Below, one piece after another: positions 8,210 to 15,574 of a stretch of 27,449 nt of DNA. Made by a program: the position numbers and the translations under genes. Source of the DNA: an uncultured Pirellulaceae bacterium (GTDB lineage: Bacteria > Planctomycetota > Planctomycetia > Pirellulales > Pirellulaceae). The number at the start of each line of letters is the position of its first letter. Positions within the stretch are counted from its first letter, which is position 1. The notes beneath the pieces were generated by a model. The model ran no database searches. It worked only from the letters and a program-made list of their open reading frames with translations, and was not told where the DNA came from. The stretch lies in the NCBI GenBank assembly GCA_934278005.1, contig CAKQWG010000019.1, positions 1 through 27,449 on the forward strand, in the 5' to 3' direction.

Positions 8210-8797
8210 GTGGATTCCAAGACCGAGATCCTCGCCAAACTGCGTCGACAGATCGTCGACCGAGTTGAATTGCCCGAGGTGCTGCAGGGGCCGTGGATCC
8301 AATACCCGGACCCGGTGCAGCAGTTTTCCAAGATGGTTGAAATGGCCGGCGGAAGTTGCACACGCTTGCAAAATATAGCCGAGTTGCCCGATCATTTGAA
8401 TCGCTGGGAGGAGTGGCGGCAGGCGAAGCGAGTTTTCTCGCGCATCGCCGAGGTGCCGGGCAACGTGGATTTGGAGGAGGTCGCCGAGCCCAGTGGACTG
8501 AGCGACTTGGATTTCGTGGTCTATCCGGCTGAGTTTGCTGTGGCGGAGAACGGGGCGGTGTGGTTGACAGACCGCGACCTGCGGCATCGGGTTTTGTTTT
8601 TTATCACCCAGTTTTTGGTGTTGCTGGTCGACCAGACCCGAATCGAGCAAACGCTACACCAAGCCTACGGGCGTGCCCATGTTCCCCAGCCCGGCTTCGG
8701 CCTGTTTCTGTCCGGTCCCAGCAAAACGGCCGACATCGAACAATCGCTGGTCATCGGCGCGCACGGCTGCCGCGAGTTGCAAGTTTTCCTCGTATAA
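8210..8797 (+). CDS. LUD-domain protein (LutC/YkgG-like)
   Basis: About 195 residues. The start is uncertain: GTG 8210 has AGAGAG nine bases upstream, while TTG 8204 is two codons earlier and too close to it. The C-terminal half carries the LUD-domain signatures: VAENGAVWLTDRDLRHRVL, a hydrophobic strand FFITQFLVLLV, and near the end FLSGPSKTADIEQSLVIGAHG, which is the most diagnostic piece. LutC acts with the Fe-S proteins LutA and LutB in L-lactate oxidation, but neither is adjacent here, so it is an orphan as far as this window shows. The lutABC partners may be elsewhere on the chromosome. Cytoplasmic; no signal peptide. It is divergent from the CBS protein and followed by repeats before menG. 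Confidence 0.85.
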   Translation: MDSKTEILAKLRRQIVDRVELPEVLQGPWIQYPDPVQQFSKMVEMAGGSCTRLQNIAELPDHLNRWEEWRQAKRVFSRIAEVPGNVDLEEVAEPSGLSDLDFVVYPAEFAVAENGAVWLTDRDLRHRVLFFITQFLVLLVDQTRIEQTLHQAYGRAHVPQPGFGLFLSGPSKTADIEQSLVIGAHGCRELQVFLV

Positions 8798-8800
8798 GTA

Positions 8801-8889
8801 GTGTATGCTTCCAGCTTGCGAGCGTGGCGCATGCTTCCAGCTTGCGATGACTTTAAAAAAATCGGCGGCAAGCAGGATGCTTACCCCAC
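8801..8889. repeat. REP-like repeat cluster A (two minus copies, one plus copy)
   Basis: Copies at 8801-8821 and 8824-8847 (minus orientation, core AAGCTGGAAGCAT when read on that strand) and at 8867-8889 (plus, core AAGCAGGATGCTT ending CCCCAC). They fill the space between the LUD stop (8797) and menG (8938). The two halves are in opposite orientation and belong to different subfamilies, as in cluster C at 21059-21215. The plus copy has perfectly complementary arms AAGCA/TGCTT around GGA. Confidence 0.75.
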
Positions 8890-8937
8890 TTGAAAACTTG
8901 CAAAACGTATTTCTTAAACAGCTAAACGGCAGAACTT

Positions 8938-9906
8938 ATGAGCTCGACACCTCGCCCAGCGACCAGCAGTACAGCCCAGCCGGCGGCAGGCAGTAACCAG
9001 CCGGCGGCAGGCAGTAACCAGCCGGCGGCAGGTAATCAGATGCCAGGCGAGAAGCCGAGTGGCAGATCCGTTGAAAACGCGAGTGGCAGATCCGTTGAAA
9101 ACTCGCGTGGCAGATCCGCTGGAAAGCCGAGTGGCACATCGGTCGATAAATCCGGTGAGCGAGTGCGGGACATGTTCGCCCAGATCGCTCCGCGCTACGA
9201 TCTGATGAATCATGTGTTGTCGCTGGGGATCGACATCCGCTGGCGGCGGCGCGTATTGCGTGAATTGCAGCTGGACGGCTCGCTGCCGATTCTCGACTGC
9301 TGCACCGGTACGGGCGACTTGGCTCTGCTGCTCGCCGAACATGTGCATGGCCGCGTGAAGGTCATTGGTAGCGACTTTTGCGCACCGATGCTGGAGCTTG
9401 CTCGCTACAAACATCAGCAGCAGCACGCGCACTTGCCAGTTGAATTTGTCGAGGCCGACGCACAGCAACTGCCCTTTGCGGATGCCAGCTTCCAGGCTGT
9501 CACGGTGGCTTTCGGTCTGCGGAATGTCCAAGATACCGACCGGGGCCTGCGCGAACTGGCGCGCGTCTGCGCCCCAGGTGGCCAGGTTGCCGTGCTCGAA
9601 TTCTCCACGCCGTCTGTGCCTGGACTCAAGCAAGCCTATCAAACCTACTTTCGCCACGTACTGCCGCGCGTGGGCCAGTTCTTTGCCAAGAATGATAAGG
9701 GGGCCTACGATTATCTGCCCAATAGCGTGATCGAGTTCCCCAGCGGTCGCGCACTGGCCGAACGAATGGAATTAGCGGGCATTCGCTCCGTTGCGATACA
9801 CTCGCTGACATGCGGAGTGGCTTCGCTGTACATCGGCCAGCGAGAGCCAGCCCAGCCCGATCCGACGCGGCCGACGGCTGAGCCCAAGCAGGACAAAATT
9901 CAATGA
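8938..9906 (+). CDS. menG: Demethylmenaquinone/ubiquinone C-methyltransferase (MenG/UbiE)
   Basis: 322 residues from ATG 8938. The SAM-dependent methyltransferase core begins near residue 72 with GERVRDMFAQIAPRYDLMNH and shows motif I DCCTGTGD (Asp120-Asp127), the acidic DFCAPML, EADAQQLPFADASF, the family-specific VAFGLRNV and LEFSTP. It catalyses the last C-methylation of menaquinone, the expected quinone of this group. The first ~71 residues are not part of the fold: they consist of Ser/Pro/Ala repeats (separate repeat entries), so the protein is about 70 residues longer than usual. An internal start just before the core is conceivable, but no well-placed ATG with a ribosome binding site is seen there. 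The stop overlaps the ubiX start as ATGA, indicating translational coupling. Confidence 0.93.
   Translation: MSSTPRPATSSTAQPAAGSNQPAAGSNQPAAGNQMPGEKPSGRSVENASGRSVENSRGRSAGKPSGTSVDKSGERVRDMFAQIAPRYDLMNHVLSLGIDIRWRRRVLRELQLDGSLPILDCCTGTGDLALLLAEHVHGRVKVIGSDFCAPMLELARYKHQQQHAHLPVEFVEADAQQLPFADASFQAVTVAFGLRNVQDTDRGLRELARVCAPGGQVAVLEFSTPSVPGLKQAYQTYFRHVLPRVGQFFAKNDKGAYDYLPNSVIEFPSGRALAERMELAGIRSVAIHSLTCGVASLYIGQREPAQPDPTRPTAEPKQDKIQ
8977..9039 (+). repeat. 21-nt in-frame tandem repeat (QPAAGSN x3) in menG
   Basis: Units at 8977-8997, 8998-9018 and 9019-9039; the first two are identical and the third diverges at its end. Each encodes QPAAGSN or QPAAGNQ in the N-terminal extension of MenG. Near-identity at DNA level points to recent slippage expansion. 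Confidence 0.9.
9055..9150 (+). repeat. 24-nt in-frame tandem repeat (PSGRSVEN x4) in menG
   Basis: Four 24-nt units at 9055, 9079, 9103 and 9127 encode PSGRSVEN, ASGRSVEN, SRGRSAGK and PSGTSVDK. The first two are identical after the first base; later units decay towards the methyltransferase domain. This is a second, unrelated repeat directly after the QPAAGSN repeat, and both keep the frame. Confidence 0.88.
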
Positions 9907-10619
9907 GCCCGCTTGAGAGCTCCGGCAAGGGCCAGCCCAGCCGAACGCACGCCAGCGGTACGCGGCCAATCGTGCTGGCCATCACCGGCGCTAGCGGTGC
10001 CGTGTATGCCACGCGTCTGCTGTGCGCGCTGTTAGCGCAGCGAGTGCCCGTACATGTGACGCTCAGCGAGTCGGGTAGCGCCGTGGTGCGTCAAGAGTTG
10101 GCGGTCGATGTCGGCGCACTCGGTGAGCGACTGTGGGAGGCTGCGGCCGCTGCCGATCGCCTGTTGCAGGTATCGCAGCAGGACGCTTGGTCAGCCACCC
10201 GCGCGCAGCAGCAGTTTGAGCAAGAGCCCGCACTGCTGACGATTCATCACAGCAAAGATTTTTTCACTCCCATCGCCAGCGGATCTTTCTTGACCGCCGG
10301 CATGGTCATCTGCCCCTGCTCAGGCAGTACGTTGAGCGGTATTGCGCATGCGGCTAGCCAGAATTTGATTCAACGCGCGGCCGAAGTGCATTTAAAAGAG
10401 CATCGCAAGTTGATCGTCGTGCCACGCGAGACCCCGTTAAGCGTTTTGCAGCTTGAGAATCTGCTGCGTTTGGCGCAAGCTGGCGTGGTAGTGCTGCCCG
10501 CCGCGCCGGGCTGGTACCACGGCGTTGACGGCTTGTGCGATTTGGTCGACTTCGTCGTCTGCCGAATCCTAGATCAACTCGGCATCGAAAACCATGCCAT
10601 GCAGCGCTGGGCGACATAG
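9903..10619 (+). CDS. ubiX: Flavin prenyltransferase UbiX
   Basis: 238 residues; ATG 9903 overlaps the menG stop. UbiX attaches a dimethylallyl group to FMN to make the prenyl-FMN cofactor of UbiD-type decarboxylases, which in menaquinone producers serves a late decarboxylation step. Seen motifs: FMN-binding TGASGAVYATRLL (from Thr28), the central SFLTAGMVICPCSGSTLSGIA, LIQRAAEVHLKEHRKLIVVPRE followed by TPLS, and LPAAPGWYH near the end. The first ~20 residues are a poorly conserved leader. Coupling to menG supports a role in menaquinone synthesis; no UbiD gene is in the window. The gene ends in the repeat that separates it from the convergent L,D-transpeptidase gene. Confidence 0.94.
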   Translation: MSPLESSGKGQPSRTHASGTRPIVLAITGASGAVYATRLLCALLAQRVPVHVTLSESGSAVVRQELAVDVGALGERLWEAAAAADRLLQVSQQDAWSATRAQQQFEQEPALLTIHHSKDFFTPIASGSFLTAGMVICPCSGSTLSGIAHAASQNLIQRAAEVHLKEHRKLIVVPRETPLSVLQLENLLRLAQAGVVVLPAAPGWYHGVDGLCDLVDFVVCRILDQLGIENHAMQRWAT

Positions 10620-10655
10620 CTTACGCCACGCTCGCAAGCTAGAGGCTTACGCCAC
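10619..10655. repeat. REP-like repeat B filling the gap between convergent ubiX and L,D-transpeptidase stops
   Basis: A partial copy (GCTTACGCCAC, 10619-10629) and a full copy at 10633-10655 (CGCAAGCTAGAGGC then TTACGCCAC). The 35 bases between the ubiX TAG (10617-10619) and the opposing stop (10655-10657) consist almost wholly of this element, and its ends touch both stop codons. The hairpin arms AAGCT/GGCTT are one mismatch from the consensus. A bidirectional 3'-end function is possible. Confidence 0.75.
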
Positions 10656-12142
10656 TAGCGAACGATGGAAACTTGGCTGGACTGAGCGAGAATGTTATAG
10701 ACGTCGGCCGCGTCGAGTGGGGCGAGGCTGATGCAGCCGGCACCTTCCAAGTCATCGCTGGCCATCTCAGGCGTTCCGTGAATACATAGATCTTGTCCGA
10801 GGTTGATCCAGTAGCCACCGTAGGGATTGCGATGATCGCTAGCTCCGATGACTTTGCCGCCGGTGCCGTAATAGGTCCGATCGCGGCGGCGATCGATGAC
10901 TTCATACGTGCCTTCGACTGGTGTGGGATCCGTTCCAAAGGAAACGGGGAAACGGCCGGCGTACAGTTCGCCCATAAAAACCGTCAGTTCATGCCGGCTC
11001 AGGCTAACCTGAGCTCGAAACGGTCCGGAGAGAACTTTGACGCGGCTGCCGTTGAGCAGTACTTTGGAGCTGCCCAGACCGTTAATAGCGTTGAGCAGTT
11101 CCGGGGTGATCTGGTGCTTCAGAGCCAGCGATTCCACCGTGTCGCCAGGGACCGCGGTGTACGCTTCTTGGACTAAGTGGCGCGGCGAGTAAATGACTTC
11201 CCGCGACAGCGCATCCAGCAGGTCTATCATGTCACTGTGCTGCTCAGCGCTCAGTTCAGGACTGTCGTAGTAGCGCGAAAGAACCAACAAAGCTTCGCGC
11301 AGTTTGCCGCTCGATGCCAGCTCGAGAGCCTGCTCTCGAGCTGCAGGAAATGGCAGCGGTGGCTGTTCCTGCTGGGCGCTCTCTGACGCAATCGGTTTGT
11401 CTCCAGCGGTGTTAAGCAGTGGTAGCTGTCCAGTGGGAGGATCAGCCGTGGGGACCGCTGCGCGAGTCTGGCTGACCAATTGTCCACCTGGTATCGCGCT
11501 GCCGGCCAAGCCGGACGAAGGACCATTGGAACCCGCCGCAGCAGCGTTACCAACAGCTAGAGAAACCGCCGGACCGTCGGCGGCCGGCATAGCGATCGGA
11601 GCCCCGCCGCTTAAAGGATTGGCGCCGGGAAGTTTTTCGCCCGGGAGTGGCCCGGCAGGTAACTGACCGCCAGCTGCAGTTGCAGAACTTGTCGTGGAGG
11701 GCGCGGCTGCCGCGCTGGCAAATGGTAGAGGCGGCAGGCTGGTGTGTGCTCCTATCGCACCAGCAGCAGTAGGTTGGGTTGAAGTTGCCCCAGGTAGACC
11801 GCTTGGCAGATTCCCAGCTAAATCATGCGATGGAAAGCTCTCAGAGGAAGCGTTGTTGCCCAGCGGCGGTAGGCTGGGCAAATTCAGCTGCGATGCGTCA
11901 AAAGCGGGCAGCCCACTTGAACTGGAGAGATCGGCACTCGGCGAAGGCTGGCCGGCCAGCGGGGCCGATTCGGGCATCTCGACGTTTGTCAAACCGCCTA
12001 AATCCGCATCCGCAGGGCTCCAGTCGAATTCGCTCAATAATTCATCCGGCAAGTTCGCTTCGGGGGTGTTGAGCGCTACGAATGCGCCATAACAAACGGC
12101 CAATAATAGGGCCACGACCACACCAGTCTTGATCGTCTGCAC
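10655..12142 (-). CDS. LysM and L,D-transpeptidase (YkuD) domain cell-wall protein
   Basis: 495 residues from GTG 12142, a start fixed by the strong AAGGAGGT lying six bases upstream. Residues ~5-26 form an N-terminal membrane anchor (TGVVVALLLAVCYGAFVAL). A ~250-residue linker rich in Pro, Ala, Gly and Ser follows, then a short helical region, a LysM peptidoglycan-binding domain (~330-373, AVPGDTVESLALKHQITPEL) and a YkuD catalytic domain (~376-495). The catalytic His455 (LCIHGTPEM) and Cys470 (GAGCISLAP) are present, but the usual SHGC is GAGC here. Such enzymes form 3-3 crosslinks or anchor proteins to peptidoglycan; which applies is unknown. It fits the other wall genes in this window (murB, murQ, FtsQ-like). 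Confidence 0.92.
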   Translation of the reverse strand: MQTIKTGVVVALLLAVCYGAFVALNTPEANLPDELLSEFDWSPADADLGGLTNVEMPESAPLAGQPSPSADLSSSSGLPAFDASQLNLPSLPPLGNNASSESFPSHDLAGNLPSGLPGATSTQPTAAGAIGAHTSLPPLPFASAAAAPSTTSSATAAGGQLPAGPLPGEKLPGANPLSGGAPIAMPAADGPAVSLAVGNAAAAGSNGPSSGLAGSAIPGGQLVSQTRAAVPTADPPTGQLPLLNTAGDKPIASESAQQEQPPLPFPAAREQALELASSGKLREALLVLSRYYDSPELSAEQHSDMIDLLDALSREVIYSPRHLVQEAYTAVPGDTVESLALKHQITPELLNAINGLGSSKVLLNGSRVKVLSGPFRAQVSLSRHELTVFMGELYAGRFPVSFGTDPTPVEGTYEVIDRRRDRTYYGTGGKVIGASDHRNPYGGYWINLGQDLCIHGTPEMASDDLEGAGCISLAPLDAADVYNILAQSSQVSIVR

Positions 12143-12147
12143 GACAG

Positions 12148-12155
12148 ACCTCCTT
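12148..12155 (-). promoter_or_regulatory. Strong ribosome binding site deciding a GTG start
   Basis: Read on the minus strand the sequence is AAGGAGGT followed by six bases and GTG (12142-12140). It is a near-perfect anti-16S match and the strongest seen in the window; it decides the start of the L,D-transpeptidase. Confidence 0.85.
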
Positions 12156-12332
12156 GCCTAACGAGATTCAACGGATTTCCACGCCACACCGCCGCCAGCA
12201 ATGTGAATTACACAGCGGCACGGACTATCCAATTCCCACGAGATTTCGACACGACGGTCGCCGTATGGGGGTTACTTGGCGGAAACTAGCAGCCTTGCAG
12301 GCCAATCGCTAGGGCAATTGCGTAGTTCATCG

Positions 12333-12806
12333 CTAGGGCTGTTGGGTCGGAGTACCGCTACCCAGCTGGGCCAGGACCTGAAGAACCCCATTTAGGTGAG
12401 CTAGCCGAGGACCAACGCGATCGACAAACTCGTTGAGCATGTAATCGCTTTCGGTGAAGGCTTCCTCGCTGTCATCGATCTCGTTGGTCAACGCCTGCAG
12501 AAAGTCGCCTTGAACCTTCGAGAGCATCTCCGCGGCGCGTCGACAAGAGCGAGCCAGCTGTGGATTGGCATCTTTCCACTGCTGCAATTCGGTTGCACGC
12601 TGCTTTTGGGTGTTTACCGTGGCCTGCACGAGTTGCTCGAGCAATTGATTCTGCTTTTGCTGGCCGATGACGATTTGGTGGAGCAGGGCCACGGTCGCTT
12701 CATTAGCATTGGACGCTTGTACCGCCGAACCTCGCTCAGCAGACACGTCGATACTAAAAATTGGCGAAAAATGCGTCGGTTCGTTTCCCACGTGGATCAT
12801 TCCCAT
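12333..12806 (-). CDS. Conserved planctomycete coiled-coil protein of unknown function
   Basis: 157 residues from ATG 12806 (a second ATG two codons on, at 12800, is equally possible). The middle is a predicted coiled coil with a Gln/Leu-rich heptad pattern (HQIVIGQQKQNQLLEQLV, then TQKQRATELQQWKDANPQLA), followed by a helical C-terminus with SDYMLNEFVDRVGPRLAHLN. There is no signal peptide, membrane segment or catalytic motif. The QWKxANPQLAR and MLNEFVDRxGPRLAHLNGVLQVL patterns look strongly constrained, as in a family confined to planctomycetes, but that is recollection. It lies upstream of the L,D-transpeptidase with a 190-base gap and is divergent from the gene at 13021. Confidence 0.75.
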   Translation of the reverse strand: MGMIHVGNEPTHFSPIFSIDVSAERGSAVQASNANEATVALLHQIVIGQQKQNQLLEQLVQATVNTQKQRATELQQWKDANPQLARSCRRAAEMLSKVQGDFLQALTNEIDDSEEAFTESDYMLNEFVDRVGPRLAHLNGVLQVLAQLGSGTPTQQP

Positions 12807-12925
12807 GCTTTAGGCTGCTGGTTCAAGATTCCCTCAGTATAGTCTTCTCTGGAGCAGAGTCGAGCATTTGCCCGTCGGGTTTTGGTCGATTGGTGGCAGT
12901 CGGGCGGTTTAATCGGGCAACCGTC

Positions 12926-12943
12926 AGGGGCGCTAAAGTCCCT
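12926..12943. repeat. Hairpin AGGGGC-GCTAAA-GTCCCT in a divergent intergenic region
   Basis: Six-base stem (one G-T wobble when read as plus-strand RNA) with a GCTAAA loop, located 77 bases before the gene at 13021 and 120 bases upstream of the divergent gene starting at 12806. No T-run follows, so it is not a standard terminator. It may be a dispersed palindromic repeat related in style to the TAAC-loop hairpin at 2228-2255, or a leader structure. The rest of 12807-13020 shows no further clear signal. Confidence 0.35.
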
Positions 12944-13020
12944 ACAACACGGCTTCCGACAATTGACCTAAGCGAGTTGCTGTTTTGTGACCTACCCGTA
13001 CACCCGCAAACCGAGATCGA

Positions 13021-13554
13021 ATGACTGTTTCACTGGGCTTTCTTTCCGTTCGCCGGCATCCTGAGCATGGCTACTTTGGTGGTTACTTGGTGACGAACCA
13101 AGTTGCCCGACCGCTGGAATTCCATTGCACGATGCCCGTCAAGCCGAGTCGAGCTCAAATGCTGCTATATGGCCCGACCATGGACGCTTTCGTGTGCGGC
13201 GAGCAGATTGCCAAGGCGCTAGTTAGCAAGGCCAAGGTCAAACCCGACGTAGTGCTCACCGATTGCGCCGCCGTGCTAGCTTTAGCGACGGTAAGCGACG
13301 TCACGGCCGGCTTGCTGCAGTTTGAGCCCGAGAGCGAATCGGCTCATTTCCTGATACCACAGGGTGGGGCAGGCGAGCTTCGTGCCATCCACTTCGAAGC
13401 CTGGCAAATATCCATTCTGAACACCCAAGCAGACAGCGAGACCGAGATCGCCAGAGTGCTCAGTCAACTTGGCGGCAATTTTGATCTGACCGAACCATTC
13501 CAACGCGTCATACATGCTCTGCTTGAAGCCCATCCGATTGCCAAAGCGGCCTAA
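13021..13554 (+). CDS. Conserved hypothetical protein (177 aa)
   Basis: ATG 13021 to TAA 13554. The protein is soluble, without signal peptide or membrane segment. Patterned segments are LGFLSVRRHPEHGYFGGYLV, RPLEFHCTMPVKPSRAQMLL followed by YGPTMDAFVCGEQIAKALV, and a C-terminal QRVIHALLEA. The alternating beta pattern at the start and the FHCTxPxxPxRAQ...LYGPT block look like a conserved fold, and I recall similar hypotheticals in planctomycetes, but no function or named family can be given. Two cysteines (FHCT, FVCGEQ) are the only obvious candidates for reactive residues. It precedes the SNF2 gene by about 110 bases on the same strand, so they may share a transcript. Confidence 0.72.
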   Translation: MTVSLGFLSVRRHPEHGYFGGYLVTNQVARPLEFHCTMPVKPSRAQMLLYGPTMDAFVCGEQIAKALVSKAKVKPDVVLTDCAAVLALATVSDVTAGLLQFEPESESAHFLIPQGGAGELRAIHFEAWQISILNTQADSETEIARVLSQLGGNFDLTEPFQRVIHALLEAHPIAKAA

Positions 13555-13667
13555 CAAATTCGCTGCACTCCGCCCGCAGCAGCCAATTCTATGACTCGCT
13601 GCTAACTGGCCTCGCTCCAGGTTGAACCGCCGCGCTGTTGCCTCTAGACCCATCGCGAGAACCGAAC

Positions 13668-15554
13668 ATGAATCGCCAAGAAGATTGGGCCGGTGTTGAG
13701 TTTTGCCCAACTGCACCACTCTTAGCCGATGCTCTGAATGTAGAAACTCTAGCGACAGGTTGGTCCAACCAGCTAGCTCGCAAGTTGGAGATCGATCTGC
13801 AGGCTACCGACGTGCTGCCGCTGTCGATCGACTGTCTGGCGATTCGTTTGCAGTCGAAGTTGCCTGCAACCGTGGGATTTGCCTTTCCAGAAGCGATCGA
13901 TTTTGTACTGCCAGCTTCTAGTGAGCCGTCGCCTGGCAACTTAGCGACTGGAAACACAGCGGCTGGAAACATGTCGGCTGTAAACTTGTCGGCTGGCGAT
14001 TCGCCTGCCAGCGGTAACAGTGCAGGCACAGATACTTCGGCCGGTGCTTCCACAGGCAAAGACATATCGAGCAAGAATTCAAGCGGCGCCGCTCAGGGCA
14101 AGCGCACACGGATAGCGCCGCCGGCTGACTTGGTAAAGCTAGAGGACCGACTATACTTCGTTTTGCAACCGCCGCTGGAGACGCTGCTCAGCTCGGCGGA
14201 GCTGCGTTTCCCGTTTGAACCCTTCCCCTATCAAATGGAAGGTATCGCGTTCTTATTCCCTCGCGAGACGGCTATCTTGGCCGATGAGATGGGCCTGGGA
14301 AAGACCATGCAAGCCATCACCACGGTGCGCATGCTATTATTGTCAGGACAGTTGCAGAACGTGCTGTTAGTTTGTCCTAAACCCTTGGTTACGAATTGGG
14401 TGCGCGAATTCCGGCAGTGGGCACCCGAGATTCCGGTAGCGGTGATCGAGGGCGATGCGGCAAAACGCAACTGGATTTGGCAGCAGCATAGCGCACCGGT
14501 ACGCATCGCCAACTACGAACTGCTGATGCGCGACAAGGCGATTTTGGACGACCCCGAAACGCATTTCGACTTGGTCATTCTGGACGAAGCCCAGCGAATT
14601 AAAAATCGCAATAGCACCACGGCGCAAATCGTGCGTGCGCTGCCACGCGGTCGTTCGTGGGCGTTGACCGGGACGCCCATCGAGAACTCGGTCGAGGACC
14701 TGATCAATATTTTCGAATTTCTTTCGCCAGGCTACCTGCGCAGCGAAATGAGTCTAAAAAACATTGGTCTGGCGACCCGCGATCACATCCTCCGTCGCAC
14801 CAAGGATAAAGTACTAACCGAGATGCCGGGAAAGATGTTCCGCGACGAACAGCTAGAACTGACCAGCGCCCAGCACAGCACTTACCGCACGGCCGAGGAG
14901 GAAGGGGTAGTGCAACTTTCGGAGATGGGCGAGACGTTGACGATTCAACATGTGTTCGAGTTGGTCTTGCGGCTGAAGCAGATTTGCAACTTCGATCCTG
15001 CCAGTGGGTCGAGCTGTAAGCTGGAACGCTTGGAAGCAGACATGGAGGAGATCGCAGCCAGCGGTCAAAAGGCGATTGTGTTTAGCCAGTGGGTCGAAAC
15101 GCTCGATAAGATCTCCGAACCGCTGCAGCGATTCGGACCGATGCACTACCACGGCCGAATCCCGTCGAAAAAACGCGATGCGGTCATTTCGCAGTTCAAA
15201 GAAGACCCCTCTAAGCACATGATTTTGATGAGTTATGGCGCGGGGAGCGTAGGGCTGAATTTGCAGTTCTGCCATTACGTATTTTTATTCGACCGGTGGT
15301 GGAATCCCGCAGTGGAAGACCAGGCTATCAACCGCGCGCATCGCATCGGCGTAAAGGCGCCGGTGACGGTGACACGCATGATGGCCGCCGACACCATCGA
15401 GCAGCGGATCCATGACGTCTTGGAACAGAAACGCGAACTGTTCAACCAACTGTTCGCCGATGCGGGGGCACCGCGTTCGATGGGGCTCAGCCAAGAAGAT
15501 ATTTTTGGCCTGTTTAATCTCTCAACCCCCAAGCCCGTCAAGCACGCCGCGTAG
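13668..15554 (+). CDS. SNF2/RapA-family DEAD-like helicase ATPase
   Basis: 628 residues from ATG 13668 (a TTG at 13638 would add ten). Motifs in order: Q-like FPYQMEGIAFL; Walker A/motif I DEMGLGKTMQ (Asp206-Gln215); LVCPKPLVTNWVREFRQW (Ia); Walker B DEAQRIKN (Asp306); LTGTPIENS (III); then in the second RecA lobe IVFSQWVETLD (IV), LMSYGAGSVGLNLQ (V) and DRWWNPAVEDQAINRAHRIG (VI). These are double-stranded-DNA translocases that remodel protein-DNA complexes; no extra zinc finger or methyltransferase domain is attached. The N-terminal ~160 residues are not helicase-like and include a 15-nt-period repeat region of Gly, Asn, Ser and Ala. Bacterial relatives are often called non-specific serine/threonine kinase in error. 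Substrate unknown. Confidence 0.93.
   Translation: MNRQEDWAGVEFCPTAPLLADALNVETLATGWSNQLARKLEIDLQATDVLPLSIDCLAIRLQSKLPATVGFAFPEAIDFVLPASSEPSPGNLATGNTAAGNMSAVNLSAGDSPASGNSAGTDTSAGASTGKDISSKNSSGAAQGKRTRIAPPADLVKLEDRLYFVLQPPLETLLSSAELRFPFEPFPYQMEGIAFLFPRETAILADEMGLGKTMQAITTVRMLLLSGQLQNVLLVCPKPLVTNWVREFRQWAPEIPVAVIEGDAAKRNWIWQQHSAPVRIANYELLMRDKAILDDPETHFDLVILDEAQRIKNRNSTTAQIVRALPRGRSWALTGTPIENSVEDLINIFEFLSPGYLRSEMSLKNIGLATRDHILRRTKDKVLTEMPGKMFRDEQLELTSAQHSTYRTAEEEGVVQLSEMGETLTIQHVFELVLRLKQICNFDPASGSSCKLERLEADMEEIAASGQKAIVFSQWVETLDKISEPLQRFGPMHYHGRIPSKKRDAVISQFKEDPSKHMILMSYGAGSVGLNLQFCHYVFLFDRWWNPAVEDQAINRAHRIGVKAPVTVTRMMAADTIEQRIHDVLEQKRELFNQLFADAGAPRSMGLSQEDIFGLFNLSTPKPVKHAA
13933..14007 (+). repeat. 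15-nt in-frame degenerate repeat in the SNF2 gene
   Basis: Five successive 15-nt units start at 13933, 13948, 13963, 13978 and 13993 (pattern CTGGAAACA..TCGG), encoding the pentapeptide theme xGNxxA: GNLAT, GNTAA, GNMSA, VNLSA, GDSPA. The units are more diverged than those of menG, suggesting an older expansion. The repeats form a flexible linker between the N-terminal region and the helicase domain. Confidence 0.75.
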
Positions 15555-15574
15555 ACTCAGTCAACCTCGATGTG

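Noticed and set aside
8150..8650. 166-codon minus-strand frame opposite the LUD gene
   Set aside because: The plus-strand frame carries the diagnostic LUD motifs; the minus product has none.
12305..12339. Direct repeat ATCGCTAGGGC, two copies 24 bases apart
   Set aside because: Eleven bases twice is short, the second copy is part of the coiled-coil gene's end, and no structure or wider family was seen.
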